DNA from: Nocardiopsis gilva YIM 90087
Lineage (GTDB): Bacteria; Actinomycetota; Actinomycetes; Streptosporangiales; Streptosporangiaceae
DNA: 64,000 nt
Assembly: GCF_002263495.1 (NCBI RefSeq)
Contig: NZ_CP022753.1
Location: 3,162,001-3,226,000 of the forward strand
Reading direction: 5' to 3'
The position numbers were made by a program, and so were the translations under genes. Below the pieces are notes generated by a model. The model saw nothing but the letters and a program-made list of their open reading frames with translations, was not told the DNA's origin and made no database searches. Shown here in pieces: positions 35,429 through 44,123 of this stretch (position 1 is its first letter; each line of letters begins with the position of its first letter).

Positions 35429-36874
35429 ATGGGCGACGGCGACAGGGACGTGAACGGAACGGATGATCAGCTAACGGATCGGGCCCTGGTCGGCGATAGC
35501 GGCGACAGGGGAGTGGGCGCACCGCCCCTTTGCGGCCTGCCACCGCTCGACGGTGAACTGGCCGTCGATCCCCTCTCACGGGCGGCGGCCGCCGACGACT
35601 TCGGCCATCACGCGCGGCACTACCCCCGCGCCGTCCTGCACCCCGGCTCGGTCACGGACATCGAGGTGATGGTGCGCTACTGCCGCGATCGCCGGATCCC
35701 GGTGGCGGCGTGCGGCCAGGGCCACGCCACCAACGGGCAGGCGCAGGCCGAGGGCGGTCTCGTGATCGAGATGGGTTCGCTGCGCGGCATCGAGGTCCGC
35801 GAAGACTGTGCCGAGGTCCAGGCCGGTGCGCGATGGAGTGACGTGCTCGGCGTGACCCTGGCCCACGGGCGCACCCCGCCCGTTCTCACCGACTACCTGG
35901 GCCTGTCCGTCGGCGGAACACTGTCGGTCGGCGGCCTCGGCGGCGCCACCCACCGCTACGGCGCCCAGGTCGACACGGTCCGGGAGCTGGAGGTGGTCAC
36001 CGGCGCGGGCACACGCGTGGTGTGCTCCCCGCAGCGACGGGCCGACCTGTTCCACGCCGTCCTGGGCGGGCTCGGCCAGTGCGCCATCATCACCCGCGCC
36101 ACCGTCGCGCTGACCCCCGCCCCGCCCATGGTGCGGCGCTACGAGCTGCCCTATCCCACGATCGGGGACCTCACCGCCGACCAGCGCCGGGTCGTGGGCG
36201 ACGGCCGATTCGACTACGTCGAAGGCAACGCGGAACCGGCACCCGACGGTGCTCCGGGCTGGCGCTACACCCTGGAGGCCGCGTCGTACCACGACGGCCG
36301 GACCGAACCCGACGACGCCCTCCTCGGCGACCTCTCCTTCGAGCGCGGTGCCGAGGAGATCGAGGACATGACCTACCTCGACTTCGCCGACCGCGTCGCC
36401 CCGGGCGTCGAGTACCTCAAGTGGACCGGCGAGTGGTACGACCCGCACCCCTGGCTGAACCTGCTCCTCCCCGACACCGCCGTCGACGGCTTCACCGCGT
36501 CCGTGATGGAGCGCCTCACCGCCGCCGACATCGGCCCCAGCGGCGTCGTGCTCCTCTACCCGGTCCCCAGAGCATTGCTGGGCACGCCCCTGCCGAGGAC
36601 GCCCGACACCCGCTTGGTGTTCCTTTTCGCGCTGCTTAAGACCGCCACTCCCGGACCGGGAGTGCCTGACGCTGACGCGATGATCGCGGCCAACCGGTCA
36701 CTGTACGAGCGGGCGCGCGACCTGGGCGCGGTCCGCTACCCGGTCGGCAGCGTCCCGATGAGCCGTGGCGACTGGGAGGCGCACTTCGGCGACCAGTGGC
36801 CGGTCTTCGCCGCCGCCAAGCGTGCGTACGACCCGGCGGGCATTCTCGCGCCCGGCCAGGGGATCTTGGCCTGA
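35429..36874 (+). CDS. FAD-binding oxidoreductase, cytokinin-dehydrogenase-like
   Basis: A 481-residue flavoprotein of the PCMH/vanillyl-alcohol-oxidase type. The FAD-attachment region GQGHATNGQAQ keeps the covalent-FAD His (about His99) of the cytokinin dehydrogenase motif GHSxNGQ, with Ala in place of Ser. SVGGTLSVGGLGGATHRYGAQVD and the C-terminal AAKRAYDPAGILAPGQGI are also CKX-like. The usual reaction is oxidative N6-side-chain cleavage of cytokinins, but bacterial homologues may act on other amines. No signal peptide is seen, so it is likely cytoplasmic. ATG 35429 lacks a good ribosome binding site; GTG near 35451 is an alternative. Confidence 0.87.
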   Translation: MGDGDRDVNGTDDQLTDRALVGDSGDRGVGAPPLCGLPPLDGELAVDPLSRAAAADDFGHHARHYPRAVLHPGSVTDIEVMVRYCRDRRIPVAACGQGHATNGQAQAEGGLVIEMGSLRGIEVREDCAEVQAGARWSDVLGVTLAHGRTPPVLTDYLGLSVGGTLSVGGLGGATHRYGAQVDTVRELEVVTGAGTRVVCSPQRRADLFHAVLGGLGQCAIITRATVALTPAPPMVRRYELPYPTIGDLTADQRRVVGDGRFDYVEGNAEPAPDGAPGWRYTLEAASYHDGRTEPDDALLGDLSFERGAEEIEDMTYLDFADRVAPGVEYLKWTGEWYDPHPWLNLLLPDTAVDGFTASVMERLTAADIGPSGVVLLYPVPRALLGTPLPRTPDTRLVFLFALLKTATPGPGVPDADAMIAANRSLYERARDLGAVRYPVGSVPMSRGDWEAHFGDQWPVFAAAKRAYDPAGILAPGQGILA

Positions 36875-36921
36875 CGATCGCCGCGTGCCGCGCCCGCCGG
36901 GGCGCGTCACACGGACCCACC

Positions 36922-38325
36922 TCAGCGCCGCACGTCTCCCAGGAGCTTCTTCTGGATCTTGCCCATGGCGTTGCGCGGCAGCGAATCGACCACCCGCACC
37001 TCGCGCGGGCGCTTGTGCGCCGAGAGCCGTCCGGCCACGAAGTCGATGACGTCCTGGGCTTCGATGCCCTCGCCGACGAGGTAGGCCACGATCCGCTGGC
37101 CGAGATCGTCATCGGCCTCGCCCACCACGGCCGCCTCGCGCACCGCGGGGTGGTCGCGGAGCACGGCCTCGATCTCGCCCGCCCCGATGCGGTAGCCGCC
37201 GCTCTTGATCAGGTCCGTCGACATCCGTCCCACGATGCGGTGCCACCCGTCCGCATCGAGGACCGCGGCGTCGCCCGTGCGGAACCACCCGTCGTCCGTC
37301 CATCCGGCCGCGGTCGCCTCCGGCAGGCCGAGGTAGCCGTCGAACACGGTCGCGCCGCGGATCTGCAGCTCGCCCGTGCTCTCCCCGTCCGCCGGGATCT
37401 CCTCCCCGTGCTCACCGCGCAGCCGCGACTCCACACCGTTCAGTGCCGTACCGACCCACCCCGTGCGCCGGGGCGCGTCAGCACGGGCAGCGAGCGTGAT
37501 CAGGGTTTCGGTCATCCCATACCGCTCGACGGGAGAGAGCCCGATCGAGGCGGAAAGGTGGTGCGCCACCGTGTCGGGCAGCGGCGCGCTGCCCGACACC
37601 AGAAGACGCGCCCCGGACAGCGCCCGCATGCTGTCGGGGTCCGCCGTGACGCGTGACCACACGGTGGGCACGCCGAAGAACAGGGTGCCCCCGGCCCGCG
37701 CCGCGGCGGCGTAGGCGACAGGCGTGGGCCGCACGGTGTGGATCAGCGGGCTGCCCACCCGCAGCGCGCCCAGCACGCCGAGGACGAGCCCGTGGACGTG
37801 GAACATCGGCAGGCCGTGCACCAGCACGTCATCGCGGGTCCACGCCCACGCGTCGGCCAGCGCGTCGAGGTCGGCGGCGATGGCCCGCCGCGGGATGACC
37901 ACCCCCTTGGGCGGTCCGGTGGTCCCGGAGGTGTACATGATCAGCGCCGTGGACTCCGGCGCGGGCTCGGGCATCGAGGCCGATGAGCGGGCGGCGGGAT
38001 CGACGGGGACGACCGGCAGGTCCACACCCTCCTGCCGTCTCCCCAGCCACAGCGCGGCGCCGGAGTCGCGCAGAATGTGCCGCCGCTCTTCCACGCCGGA
38101 ATCGGCCGGGACCGGTACCACCGGCACCCCGGCCATCAGGCCGCCGACGACCGCGACGATCGTCGACAGGTGCGCGTCGCCGTGCACCGCCACCGCTGGA
38201 GCACCGGCCACCCGTTCGGCCACGGCCGCGGCGGCCGACCACAGCCCCTCGCGGTCGAGCGCCTCGTCGCCCACCCGCACCGCGGGGACATCGGTCCGCG
38301 CGACGGCCCCCGTATCCAGCAGCAT
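36922..38325 (-). CDS. AMP-binding acyl-CoA synthetase
   Basis: A 467-residue ANL-superfamily ligase, shorter than the FadD at 6460. The AMP loop is MYTSGTTGPPKGVV, A5 is ERYGMTETL, A7 WFRTGDAAVLD, A8 LIKSGGYRIGAGEIE, and the C-terminal lysine region is RNAMGKIQKKLL. Length and layout resemble malonyl-CoA/short-chain acyl-CoA synthetases. Either ATG 38325 (GGAGG 4 nt upstream) or ATG 38337 may be used. It lies between a convergent CKX-like gene and a TetR gene on the same strand (113 bp upstream), the latter controlled by tandem operators. Confidence 0.93.
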   Translation of the reverse strand: MLLDTGAVARTDVPAVRVGDEALDREGLWSAAAAVAERVAGAPAVAVHGDAHLSTIVAVVGGLMAGVPVVPVPADSGVEERRHILRDSGAALWLGRRQEGVDLPVVPVDPAARSSASMPEPAPESTALIMYTSGTTGPPKGVVIPRRAIAADLDALADAWAWTRDDVLVHGLPMFHVHGLVLGVLGALRVGSPLIHTVRPTPVAYAAAARAGGTLFFGVPTVWSRVTADPDSMRALSGARLLVSGSAPLPDTVAHHLSASIGLSPVERYGMTETLITLAARADAPRRTGWVGTALNGVESRLRGEHGEEIPADGESTGELQIRGATVFDGYLGLPEATAAGWTDDGWFRTGDAAVLDADGWHRIVGRMSTDLIKSGGYRIGAGEIEAVLRDHPAVREAAVVGEADDDLGQRIVAYLVGEGIEAQDVIDFVAGRLSAHKRPREVRVVDSLPRNAMGKIQKKLLGDVRR

Positions 38326-38438
38326 TGGCCTCCCCATTCTCCTCTGCGACCAGCGCGACGCGGGTGCGACGGCATGGTCACGCTAGCTCACGGGGCGTGC
38401 GCGGCCCCGGAAGGGGCGGGGAATGCCCTCCGTGGCCG

Positions 38439-39062
38439 TCAGGCGCGCGGCGCGGCGTCCTCGGCGCCGAAGAGGCGGTCGAGGTGGTAGCGCAGGACGG
38501 CCTGGGCCGCCTCCGGGGTGCGTTGTCCGACCAGGACGCTGGTGCCCAGCCCGTGGTTGACGGCGGTCAGGCGGGCGGCCTCGCAGTCGGGGTCGAGGCC
38601 GGCGGGCAGTTCGCCGGTGGCCCGGGCCGCGCGCAGCACGTCCGCGAGCTGCCGTTCGAGCCGGTTGGGGCCCTCGACGAACGGCTGGTCGGCCAACCCC
38701 GCGTCGGTCATCGCCAGGACCGCGTAGGAGGTCCACACCAGATGGAAGACACGGCTGCGCTCGTCGGTCGGCAGCGCCTCGGCGAGGAACGCCTCCAAGT
38801 AGTCGCGCGCCGTGTGCGGACTCGGCAGCTCGGCCAGCCGTGCCGCCCACCGCTCGTTGCTCCCGCGCTCCAGGTGGAGCAGGGCCGCGTGCATCAGCTG
38901 CGCCTTGCTCTCGAAGTAGTACTGCACGAGCCGCAGGGAGACGCCGGCCTCGGCGGCCACGGACCGCATCGTGACGGCGTGGAGGCCCTCGCGCCCGGCG
39001 ACTCGGACCAGTCCCTCGGCGATCTGTGCGCGGCGCTGGTCGTGGTCGGCGGTTCTGGGCAC
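38439..39062 (-). CDS. TetR-family transcriptional regulator
   Basis: A 207-residue regulator of the TetR/BetI type. The HTH (residues 10-55) contains QIAEGLVRVAGREGL and MRSVAAEAGVSLRLVQYYFESKAQL. The C-terminal ligand domain follows. GTG 39062 has GAGAGG 8 nt upstream. Two matching palindromes (39099-39133) lie 37-71 bp upstream of the start, so autoregulation is very likely. Downstream on the same strand is the AMP-binding ligase, and the DUF1992 gene is divergent. Confidence 0.93.
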   Translation of the reverse strand: MPRTADHDQRRAQIAEGLVRVAGREGLHAVTMRSVAAEAGVSLRLVQYYFESKAQLMHAALLHLERGSNERWAARLAELPSPHTARDYLEAFLAEALPTDERSRVFHLVWTSYAVLAMTDAGLADQPFVEGPNRLERQLADVLRAARATGELPAGLDPDCEAARLTAVNHGLGTSVLVGQRTPEAAQAVLRYHLDRLFGAEDAAPRA

Positions 39063-39098
39063 GGGTTCATCCTCTCGTACGGGCGGGCCCGCTGTTCA

Positions 39099-39133
39099 TG
39101 GTACCGATGTACCATTATGATACGAGTGTATCA
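39099..39133. promoter_or_regulatory. Tandem TetR operators TGRTAC-N4-GTAYCA
   Basis: Two dyads of identical design are in series: TGGTACCGATGTACCA (39099-39114, extendable by one bp each side) and TGATACGAGTGTATCA (39118-39133). Both are perfect inverted repeats with a 4-bp spacer, and their centres are 19 bp apart. They sit in the promoter of the TetR gene, upstream of the divergent DUF1992 gene. Two dimers could bind cooperatively on nearly the same face of the helix. Confidence 0.7.
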
Positions 39134-39231
39134 GGAAGGTCCGGGGTGCGCCGAGACGCGTGGGTGCCGAGCGCATAGCGTGGAGCGTGTCGGCCCCGGG
39201 ACCGTTGGCGGCAGGAGGAGGGATCCGCGCC

Positions 39232-39633
39232 ATGACCGAACGCAAGCCACCGGGCGTGAGCTTCGAATCGTGGGTCGACCGGCAGATCCGCGAGGCGACG
39301 GAGCGTGGCGACTTCGACGATCTGCCGGGGGCCGGTAAGCCCATCCCCGACCTCGACAAGCCCTACGACGAGAACTGGTGGGTCAAGAAGAAGCTGCGCG
39401 AGGAGAACGTCTCCCTCCTGCCGCCGACCCTCGCTCTGCGCAAGGAGGCGGAGGACGCGCTTGCCGCGGCCCGGGAGGCGACGACCGAGGTTCGGGCGCG
39501 CAGGATCGTTGAGGACATCAACGAAAAGATCCGCGACGCTCTCGGGCGGCCCCTCCCCGGGCCGCCCCTCAATCTGATGCCCTACGACGTCGACCGCGTC
39601 ATCGATGAGTGGCGCGAGCGGCACCCGGACTAG
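39232..39633 (+). CDS. DUF1992 (DnaJ subfamily C28-like) domain protein
   Basis: A 133-residue protein with the DUF1992 domain: SWVDRQIREATERGDFDDLPGAGKPI is the signature region, followed by charged helices and LMPYDVDRVIDEWRERH. The family is widespread, cytoplasmic and of unknown function; the eukaryotic relative is DNAJC28, though no J domain is present here. ATG 39232 follows AGGAGG about 12 nt upstream. It is divergent from the TetR gene and 99 bp downstream of the tandem operators, so it could be under the same control. A GC-rich hairpin about 39650-39684 follows. Confidence 0.92.
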   Translation: MTERKPPGVSFESWVDRQIREATERGDFDDLPGAGKPIPDLDKPYDENWWVKKKLREENVSLLPPTLALRKEAEDALAAAREATTEVRARRIVEDINEKIRDALGRPLPGPPLNLMPYDVDRVIDEWRERHPD

Positions 39634-39729
39634 CCGCCTCCATGCCCGCACCCGCCCCGTCCATGCGCTGCCCCGGGGCGGGCGGTCCAGGTCGACCAGG
39701 AGCCGCCGCGATCGCCCCTCACGCGCCGG

Positions 39730-40143
39730 TCAGGACGCGCCCGAGGGCAGGTGCGGCTTGCAGCTGAAGCAGTTCATCCGGAAGACCTCCTTGCCGTCGA
39801 CCGTGCCGCGGTACTTCCCGGGCAGGCTGGCGTCGCCCGGATCCTGCCGGGCCAGCCGGTAGCGGTCGATCATGCCGGTGAAGTGGGCCTCCGCCTCGGC
39901 GTGTGTCAGCCCGGTGCACTCCACCACCAGGTCGGTGGGCTGCTTGATGTCCGGCCGACACTTGAGCTTCCCCTGGATGGGGTGGCCCTTGCGGGCGAAG
40001 GCGTCCTGGGCCTCCTGGCGCAGCAGAGCCGCCGAGAGCTCACCGGTGACCCGCTTGAATTCGCCCAGTTCCGGGGCGCACCCGGCGAGCAGCAGGCCCG
40101 CTGTCAGCGCGACCAGCACGGCGGATGTGGTTCGACGTCCCAT
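39730..40143 (-). CDS. Secreted lipoprotein, DUF4333-like (tentative)
   Basis: A 137-residue lipoprotein with lipobox LLAGC (Cys22), so it is tethered outside the membrane. Mature sequence ELSAALLRQEAQDAF, the CRPDIKQPTDLVVECTGLT segment and cysteines near 67 and 81 resemble the DUF4333 domain found in actinobacterial lipoproteins. A further NCFSCK at the C terminus adds a possible second disulphide. ATG 40143 has GGAG 8 nt upstream and is preferred to longer in-frame starts. Function unknown. Confidence 0.82.
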   Translation of the reverse strand: MGRRTTSAVLVALTAGLLLAGCAPELGEFKRVTGELSAALLRQEAQDAFARKGHPIQGKLKCRPDIKQPTDLVVECTGLTHAEAEAHFTGMIDRYRLARQDPGDASLPGKYRGTVDGKEVFRMNCFSCKPHLPSGAS

Positions 40144-40446
40144 TGACAGATCTCCGATCCCGGCCATGTCTCGGACGTGCTTCCTATGTCGGTTCCCTAC
40201 CGCAAACATTGCTTAGAGTACACGTGGCGTCATTCTAAGTAACGACAAGAATGTGTAAGGCCTTCGCATGGGCGCGGGGGATCCCCGTCGTGCGGCCGCT
40301 CGCCCGGCCCGGCTCCCGTGTCGTTTACCCCTCCCCACAACCGGCGATTCCCGTCAAAACGGGCGCATCGCCCCGCGAACCACGACCAAAGGACGGCGGG
40401 CTTCGCGGTTTCGGTTGATCTCCACCGCGACCCCCACAAGGATGAA

Positions 40447-41775
40447 GTGATCCGTCCTACCAGTGAGGTCAATGGGGTCACAGTGGCGCCAACACGCCTT
40501 GACACCGCCCTGCCTGCGGGCATCGATGCGCGGGAGTACGCCAGGTTGTTGCACCGAGTCCATGAGGCCACGCTGTCGGGGTCGTCCCCACCCGCGCGGC
40601 TGCGTCCGGTCATCGAGGAGTCGTGGCGGCGCATGCTCCGCCACCGCATCGACCCCGACCACTGCAGGCCCAGCATGGTGCTGCGGCGCGAGGAGATCCA
40701 GCGGCACCGCAACGACTCCCCGCTCTCCGACCTGATGCCCCTCCTGCGCCAATCCCTCGTCCCCGTGGCCGAGGACGCCGGACACGTCATGGTTGTCGCC
40801 GACGACCTGGGTCGCGTTCTATGGCGCGACGGCCCCCGCGAGGTCAGCCGCGTCGCCGACGGCGCCGGGCTGATCGTCGGAGCCGCCTGGGACGAATACT
40901 CGGCCGGAACCAACGCCATCGGCACGGCACTGATGGTCGGCCGTCCCGTCCAGGTCTACTCCGCCGAGCACTACGTGCGCGGCCTGCACTCCCTGACCTG
41001 CGCCTGCGCACCGATCCGCGACCCCCGCGAAGGACGCGTCGTCGGGGTCATCGACGTGACCGGTCCAGCGTCGACCGCGCACCCCTCCACTCTCGCCCTG
41101 GTCGACGCCGTGGCGCGGCTGGCCGAGTCCCGGCTGCGCTGCATGCACCACGCGCATCTGGAGCGCCTGCGCTCGGTCGCCGCCCCGCTCCTGGCCGGCC
41201 TGGTGGAAAAAGCGCTGGTGGTCGACGACGAAGGGTGGACGGCCGCCGTCGTCAACATGGAGCCGGTGCGCCGCGTCCCGCTGCCCAAGCGAGGGGAGCA
41301 CGACCGCGTCTGGCTGCCCAAGCTGGGCGAGTGCCGAATGGAGCCGCTGCCCGGCGGCTGGCTGATCCGCCCGACCGACGCCGAGACCGCCCCGGCGATG
41401 CGCGCCTGCCTCGACCTCACCGCGCCCCCGGCCGCGTCCATCACCGTCGGCGGCCCCAGCGGGGAGTGGACCCAGCGTCTCACCGCGCGGCACGCCGAAC
41501 TCCTGTTCCTGCTGGCCCGGAACCCGGAGGGGCGCAGCGCCGCCCAGCTCGCCGCCGACCTCTTCGGGGACGAGGAGCGCGTGGTGACGGTCCGCGCCGA
41601 AATGTCCCGCCTCCGGCGCCACCTCGGCGGGATCGTGGAGAGCCGTCCCTACCGATTCAGTGAGAACGTCGACGTCACCGTACTCGCGCCGAAGGACGCC
41701 ATGGAACTCATGCCCGGATCCCACGCTCCCGGGATCCGCCGCGCCCGCGCGGACCTCGACCCGGCGGCGCCCTGA
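40447..41775 (+). CDS. GAF-domain transcriptional regulator with C-terminal winged helix
   Basis: A 442-residue protein. An AcoR-like N-terminal segment (RPVIEESWRRMLRHRIDPDH) is followed by a GAF-type sensory domain (VADDLGRVLWRDGP, SAGTNAIGTALM, RVVGVIDVTGP) and, near residues 340-410, a winged-helix DNA-binding domain (LTARHAELLFLLARNPEG, VTVRAEMSRLRRHLG). It lacks the AAA+ domain of sigma-54 activators. Similar GAF regulators sense small molecules or redox state and are often near alcohol/aldehyde oxidation genes, but none is adjacent here. GTG 40447 has AAGGA 6-7 nt upstream; longer in-frame starts have no similarity. Confidence 0.88.
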   Translation: MIRPTSEVNGVTVAPTRLDTALPAGIDAREYARLLHRVHEATLSGSSPPARLRPVIEESWRRMLRHRIDPDHCRPSMVLRREEIQRHRNDSPLSDLMPLLRQSLVPVAEDAGHVMVVADDLGRVLWRDGPREVSRVADGAGLIVGAAWDEYSAGTNAIGTALMVGRPVQVYSAEHYVRGLHSLTCACAPIRDPREGRVVGVIDVTGPASTAHPSTLALVDAVARLAESRLRCMHHAHLERLRSVAAPLLAGLVEKALVVDDEGWTAAVVNMEPVRRVPLPKRGEHDRVWLPKLGECRMEPLPGGWLIRPTDAETAPAMRACLDLTAPPAASITVGGPSGEWTQRLTARHAELLFLLARNPEGRSAAQLAADLFGDEERVVTVRAEMSRLRRHLGGIVESRPYRFSENVDVTVLAPKDAMELMPGSHAPGIRRARADLDPAAP

Positions 41776-42625
41776 TCCCCGCTGCGCAGCGGCAGCGGCG
41801 CGCTGGGAGCGTCGCCCCCGGCGACCCAGGCGCACGATGCGGCGCGTCGCCTGAGGCGGCATGCGGCGCATCCATCGAATGACTCTTGGTCAGGATGATG
41901 CAACGTTCTGCAACCTTTGCCGGTCGCTCTCAGATGCGCTGAACTGAATTCACATCGACAGGGGATCGACTTCGACCATGGTCCGCCGGTGGTCCGCGCT
42001 TTGGGGGAGCGGGGGTCGACCGCAAGGCGGACCCTCCAGCGGCGGCCCGAGGGTCATGGGGAATACCTCGGGTCGCCGCATCCTGAAGTCTCCGTGGCGA
42101 GGTCCCGCCTCTTGAAGCCGGGTAGGGAGTGGCTGTGTCCCATCCCTGCCCGCGCGGCCGGGGCGCACCGGACGCGTCCTCGCCGCGCGCGAACCGGTAT
42201 CCGGTTGGACGGGGCCGGGTAGCGGGGCTGGGTTGGCCGGACCCCTGAGGGGCACCTGTGGGCGGTGGTCCGGTCGCCGAAGCCGACGCCCTTCGCCTCC
42301 GGCACGACCCACCGGCGGCGGAGGGCCCGTCAGACCCCACGCATGACGCAGCACTGACCCACCGACCACCGCGCGGCAGGCGCGAGTGTCGGCCGCCAGA
42401 TCAGCGGGGGAGATTCAGATGGATGCGATGTCTATGCGATGTGGTGCCCTCGGCTGCGGTCGCTGTCGGCTGTGGGGCGGTGACCCCCTGGATGGTGTTC
42501 CAGCCGACCCAGGGTCCCGCCGATCCCGTCGTCGGGGCAGCGGCTCGGGGAAGCTCTCCGACGACGGATCGGGATCGCGACGGACATGCGGACCTGCGGA
42601 CGACAGCATGCGGACACGGACGGGC
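41776..42625. other. Long non-coding gap at the conservon's right end
   Basis: About 850 bp between the end of the GAF regulator and the end of cvnD, two convergent genes. Every open frame on either strand is short, Arg/Pro/Gly-rich and unlike a protein. A direct repeat TGCAAC-N4-TGCAAC occurs around 41900. I see no RNA gene or mobile-element end. Such a long gap between convergent genes is unusual and may hold a decayed gene or a small RNA. Confidence 0.5.
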
Positions 42626-42650
42626 GACCCCGCCCCGGAGGGGCGGGGTC
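42626..42650 (-). terminator. Terminator hairpin at the end of the conservon
   Basis: An 11-bp perfect stem (GACCCCGCCCC/GGGGCGGGGTC) with loop GGA overlaps the cvnD stop codon (TGA, complement at 42649-42651). It is the likely 3' end of the cvnABCD transcript. Confidence 0.75.
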
Positions 42651-43245
42651 AGCCAACGAGTTCGGTGTCCTGGGGGCGCTCCAGGGCGTGCCGCAGGAGG
42701 GACATCAGGACACCGCCGCACGACTGGGTGTCACGCGCGTCGAAGTCGACGATCTGCACATCCGGGCCGACCTCCAGAGCCTCGCGGACCTGGTCGACCG
42801 AGTAGTCCAGATGGCCGTCGAATCTATTCAGGGCCACGATATAGGGGATGCGGCGGTTCGTTTCGAAGTAGTCCACCGCGTCGAAGCTGTCGGCCAGTCG
42901 GCGGCAGTCCACGACCACGACGGCGCCGACGGCACCCCGCACCAGGTCATCCCACATGAACCAGAAGCGGGACTGCCCGGGCGTACCGAACATGTACAGG
43001 ATCAGCTCCCGGTCCACGGTGATGCGCCCGAAGTCCATGGCGACCGTGGTGGTCGTCTTGAAGGGGGTGGCAGATGTGTCGTCATGCCCCACACTGGCCT
43101 CGGTCATGATGGCCTCGGTGGCGACCGGGGGGATTTCGGAGACCGAGCTGACCAGGGTCGTCTTCCCGGCCCCGAAGCCGCCGGCAATGACGATCTTGGT
43201 CGATAGCATCGACCTGCTGTCACTGGAAGAGTCGTTCGAGACCAC
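42649..43245 (-). CDS. cvnD: Conservon small GTPase-like protein CvnD
   Basis: A 198-residue GTP/ATP-binding protein. G1 (P-loop) is GGFGAGKTTL, G3 region MFGTPGQSRF, G4 NRFDG. This is the fourth member of the Streptomyces conservon set, distantly related to eukaryotic GTPases. It is thought to cycle with the roadblock protein CvnB as a switch below the kinase-like CvnA. Its start overlaps the end of cvnC by 26 bp, so translation is coupled. A terminator overlaps its stop codon. No conservon-linked P450 follows. Confidence 0.95.
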   Translation of the reverse strand: MVSNDSSSDSRSMLSTKIVIAGGFGAGKTTLVSSVSEIPPVATEAIMTEASVGHDDTSATPFKTTTTVAMDFGRITVDRELILYMFGTPGQSRFWFMWDDLVRGAVGAVVVVDCRRLADSFDAVDYFETNRRIPYIVALNRFDGHLDYSVDQVREALEVGPDVQIVDFDARDTQSCGGVLMSLLRHALERPQDTELVG

Positions 43246-43579
43246 GTAGAGCCCTCTCGAGAACCTGGTTTTCGGATGGACTGTGACCGGTGATGGTCGG
43301 GTGGATGTACACGAGGTCTTGATCGGCGAGGTCGCTCAGCAGCACCTGGGTGACGCCCAGCGGGATTTTCAGCTCCGCCGACAGCTCCGCCACGGACCGT
43401 GTCGATCGGCACAACTCGAAGATGTTGCGTGCCTCCGGCATCATCGACGACGGCGGCTGGGTTCCGGGGTCCGCGATCGACACCAGCGTCTGCACCATGA
43501 GCGGATGCCGTGATCTCGTCCGCCCGCCCGTGAAGGTGTAGGGGCGGATGCGGCCGCTCCTTCTCCTGCGATAGCTCAT
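43220..43579 (-). CDS. cvnC: Conservon DUF742 protein CvnC
   Basis: A 119-residue DUF742 protein. The family signature includes RPYTFTGGRTR, then FELCRSTRSVAELSAELKIPLGVTQVLLSDL, a winged-helix-like segment. In conservons CvnC is the third component, proposed to link CvnB/CvnD signalling to transcription or protein interaction. Its end overlaps cvnD by 26 bp. A 44-bp gap separates it from cvnB. Confidence 0.95.
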   Translation of the reverse strand: MSYRRRRSGRIRPYTFTGGRTRSRHPLMVQTLVSIADPGTQPPSSMMPEARNIFELCRSTRSVAELSAELKIPLGVTQVLLSDLADQDLVYIHPTITGHSPSENQVLERALRGLERLFQ

Positions 43580-43623
43580 GTGATGGCAACCTCTTCACGC
43601 ATGGTTTGGACGGACGGCCTTGA

Positions 43624-44049
43624 CTAGTTGCCGACCACTTCGCGGAGTTCGGAACGCAACTGGGGGGTGAGGACGTGGGCGGCGCTTTCCACGAGCAACG
43701 TCATCTGGTAGGCGACGATCCGCATCTCGGCCTCGGGGGAGGTGAGGACGGCGAGGGACGAACCGTCACTGATCGCCATCACGAAGAGGTGCCCGCGCTG
43801 CATGCGCACGATGAGCTGCTCGCAGTTGCCCCGCGAGAAAATCCGGGCGGCGTTGTGCGCGAGGCTGTGCAGGCCGGTGGCGATCGCCGCGAGCTGCTCG
43901 GCGTGTTCCATCGGGAAGGCGTCCGACGCGGTCAGCAGGAGTCCGTCAGAGGAGACCACGATGGCGTGCTCGACTCCGGGAACCTCTTCGACGAAGTTGG
44001 AGACGAGCCAGGCGAAGCTCTCCGCATTCTCACTCAGCTGGCGATTCAT
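43624..44049 (-). CDS. cvnB: Conservon roadblock/LC7 protein CvnB
   Basis: A 141-residue roadblock/LC7-fold protein. Residues 5-110 have the alternating pattern of the family: WLVSNFVEEVPGVEHAIVVS, DGLLLTASDAF, QLIVRMQRGHLFVMAI. Roadblock proteins act as regulators of small GTPases, here CvnD. It lies 74 bp after cvnA and 44 bp before cvnC. Length is normal for the family. Confidence 0.96.
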   Translation of the reverse strand: MNRQLSENAESFAWLVSNFVEEVPGVEHAIVVSSDGLLLTASDAFPMEHAEQLAAIATGLHSLAHNAARIFSRGNCEQLIVRMQRGHLFVMAISDGSSLAVLTSPEAEMRIVAYQMTLLVESAAHVLTPQLRSELREVVGN

Positions 44050-44123
44050 TTCGAGAAACCCTTTTCTCTACTAGGGACCGGAGGGGTGGGGCATGCGCCC
44101 TGTTCACAGGTCACGGATCGTGT

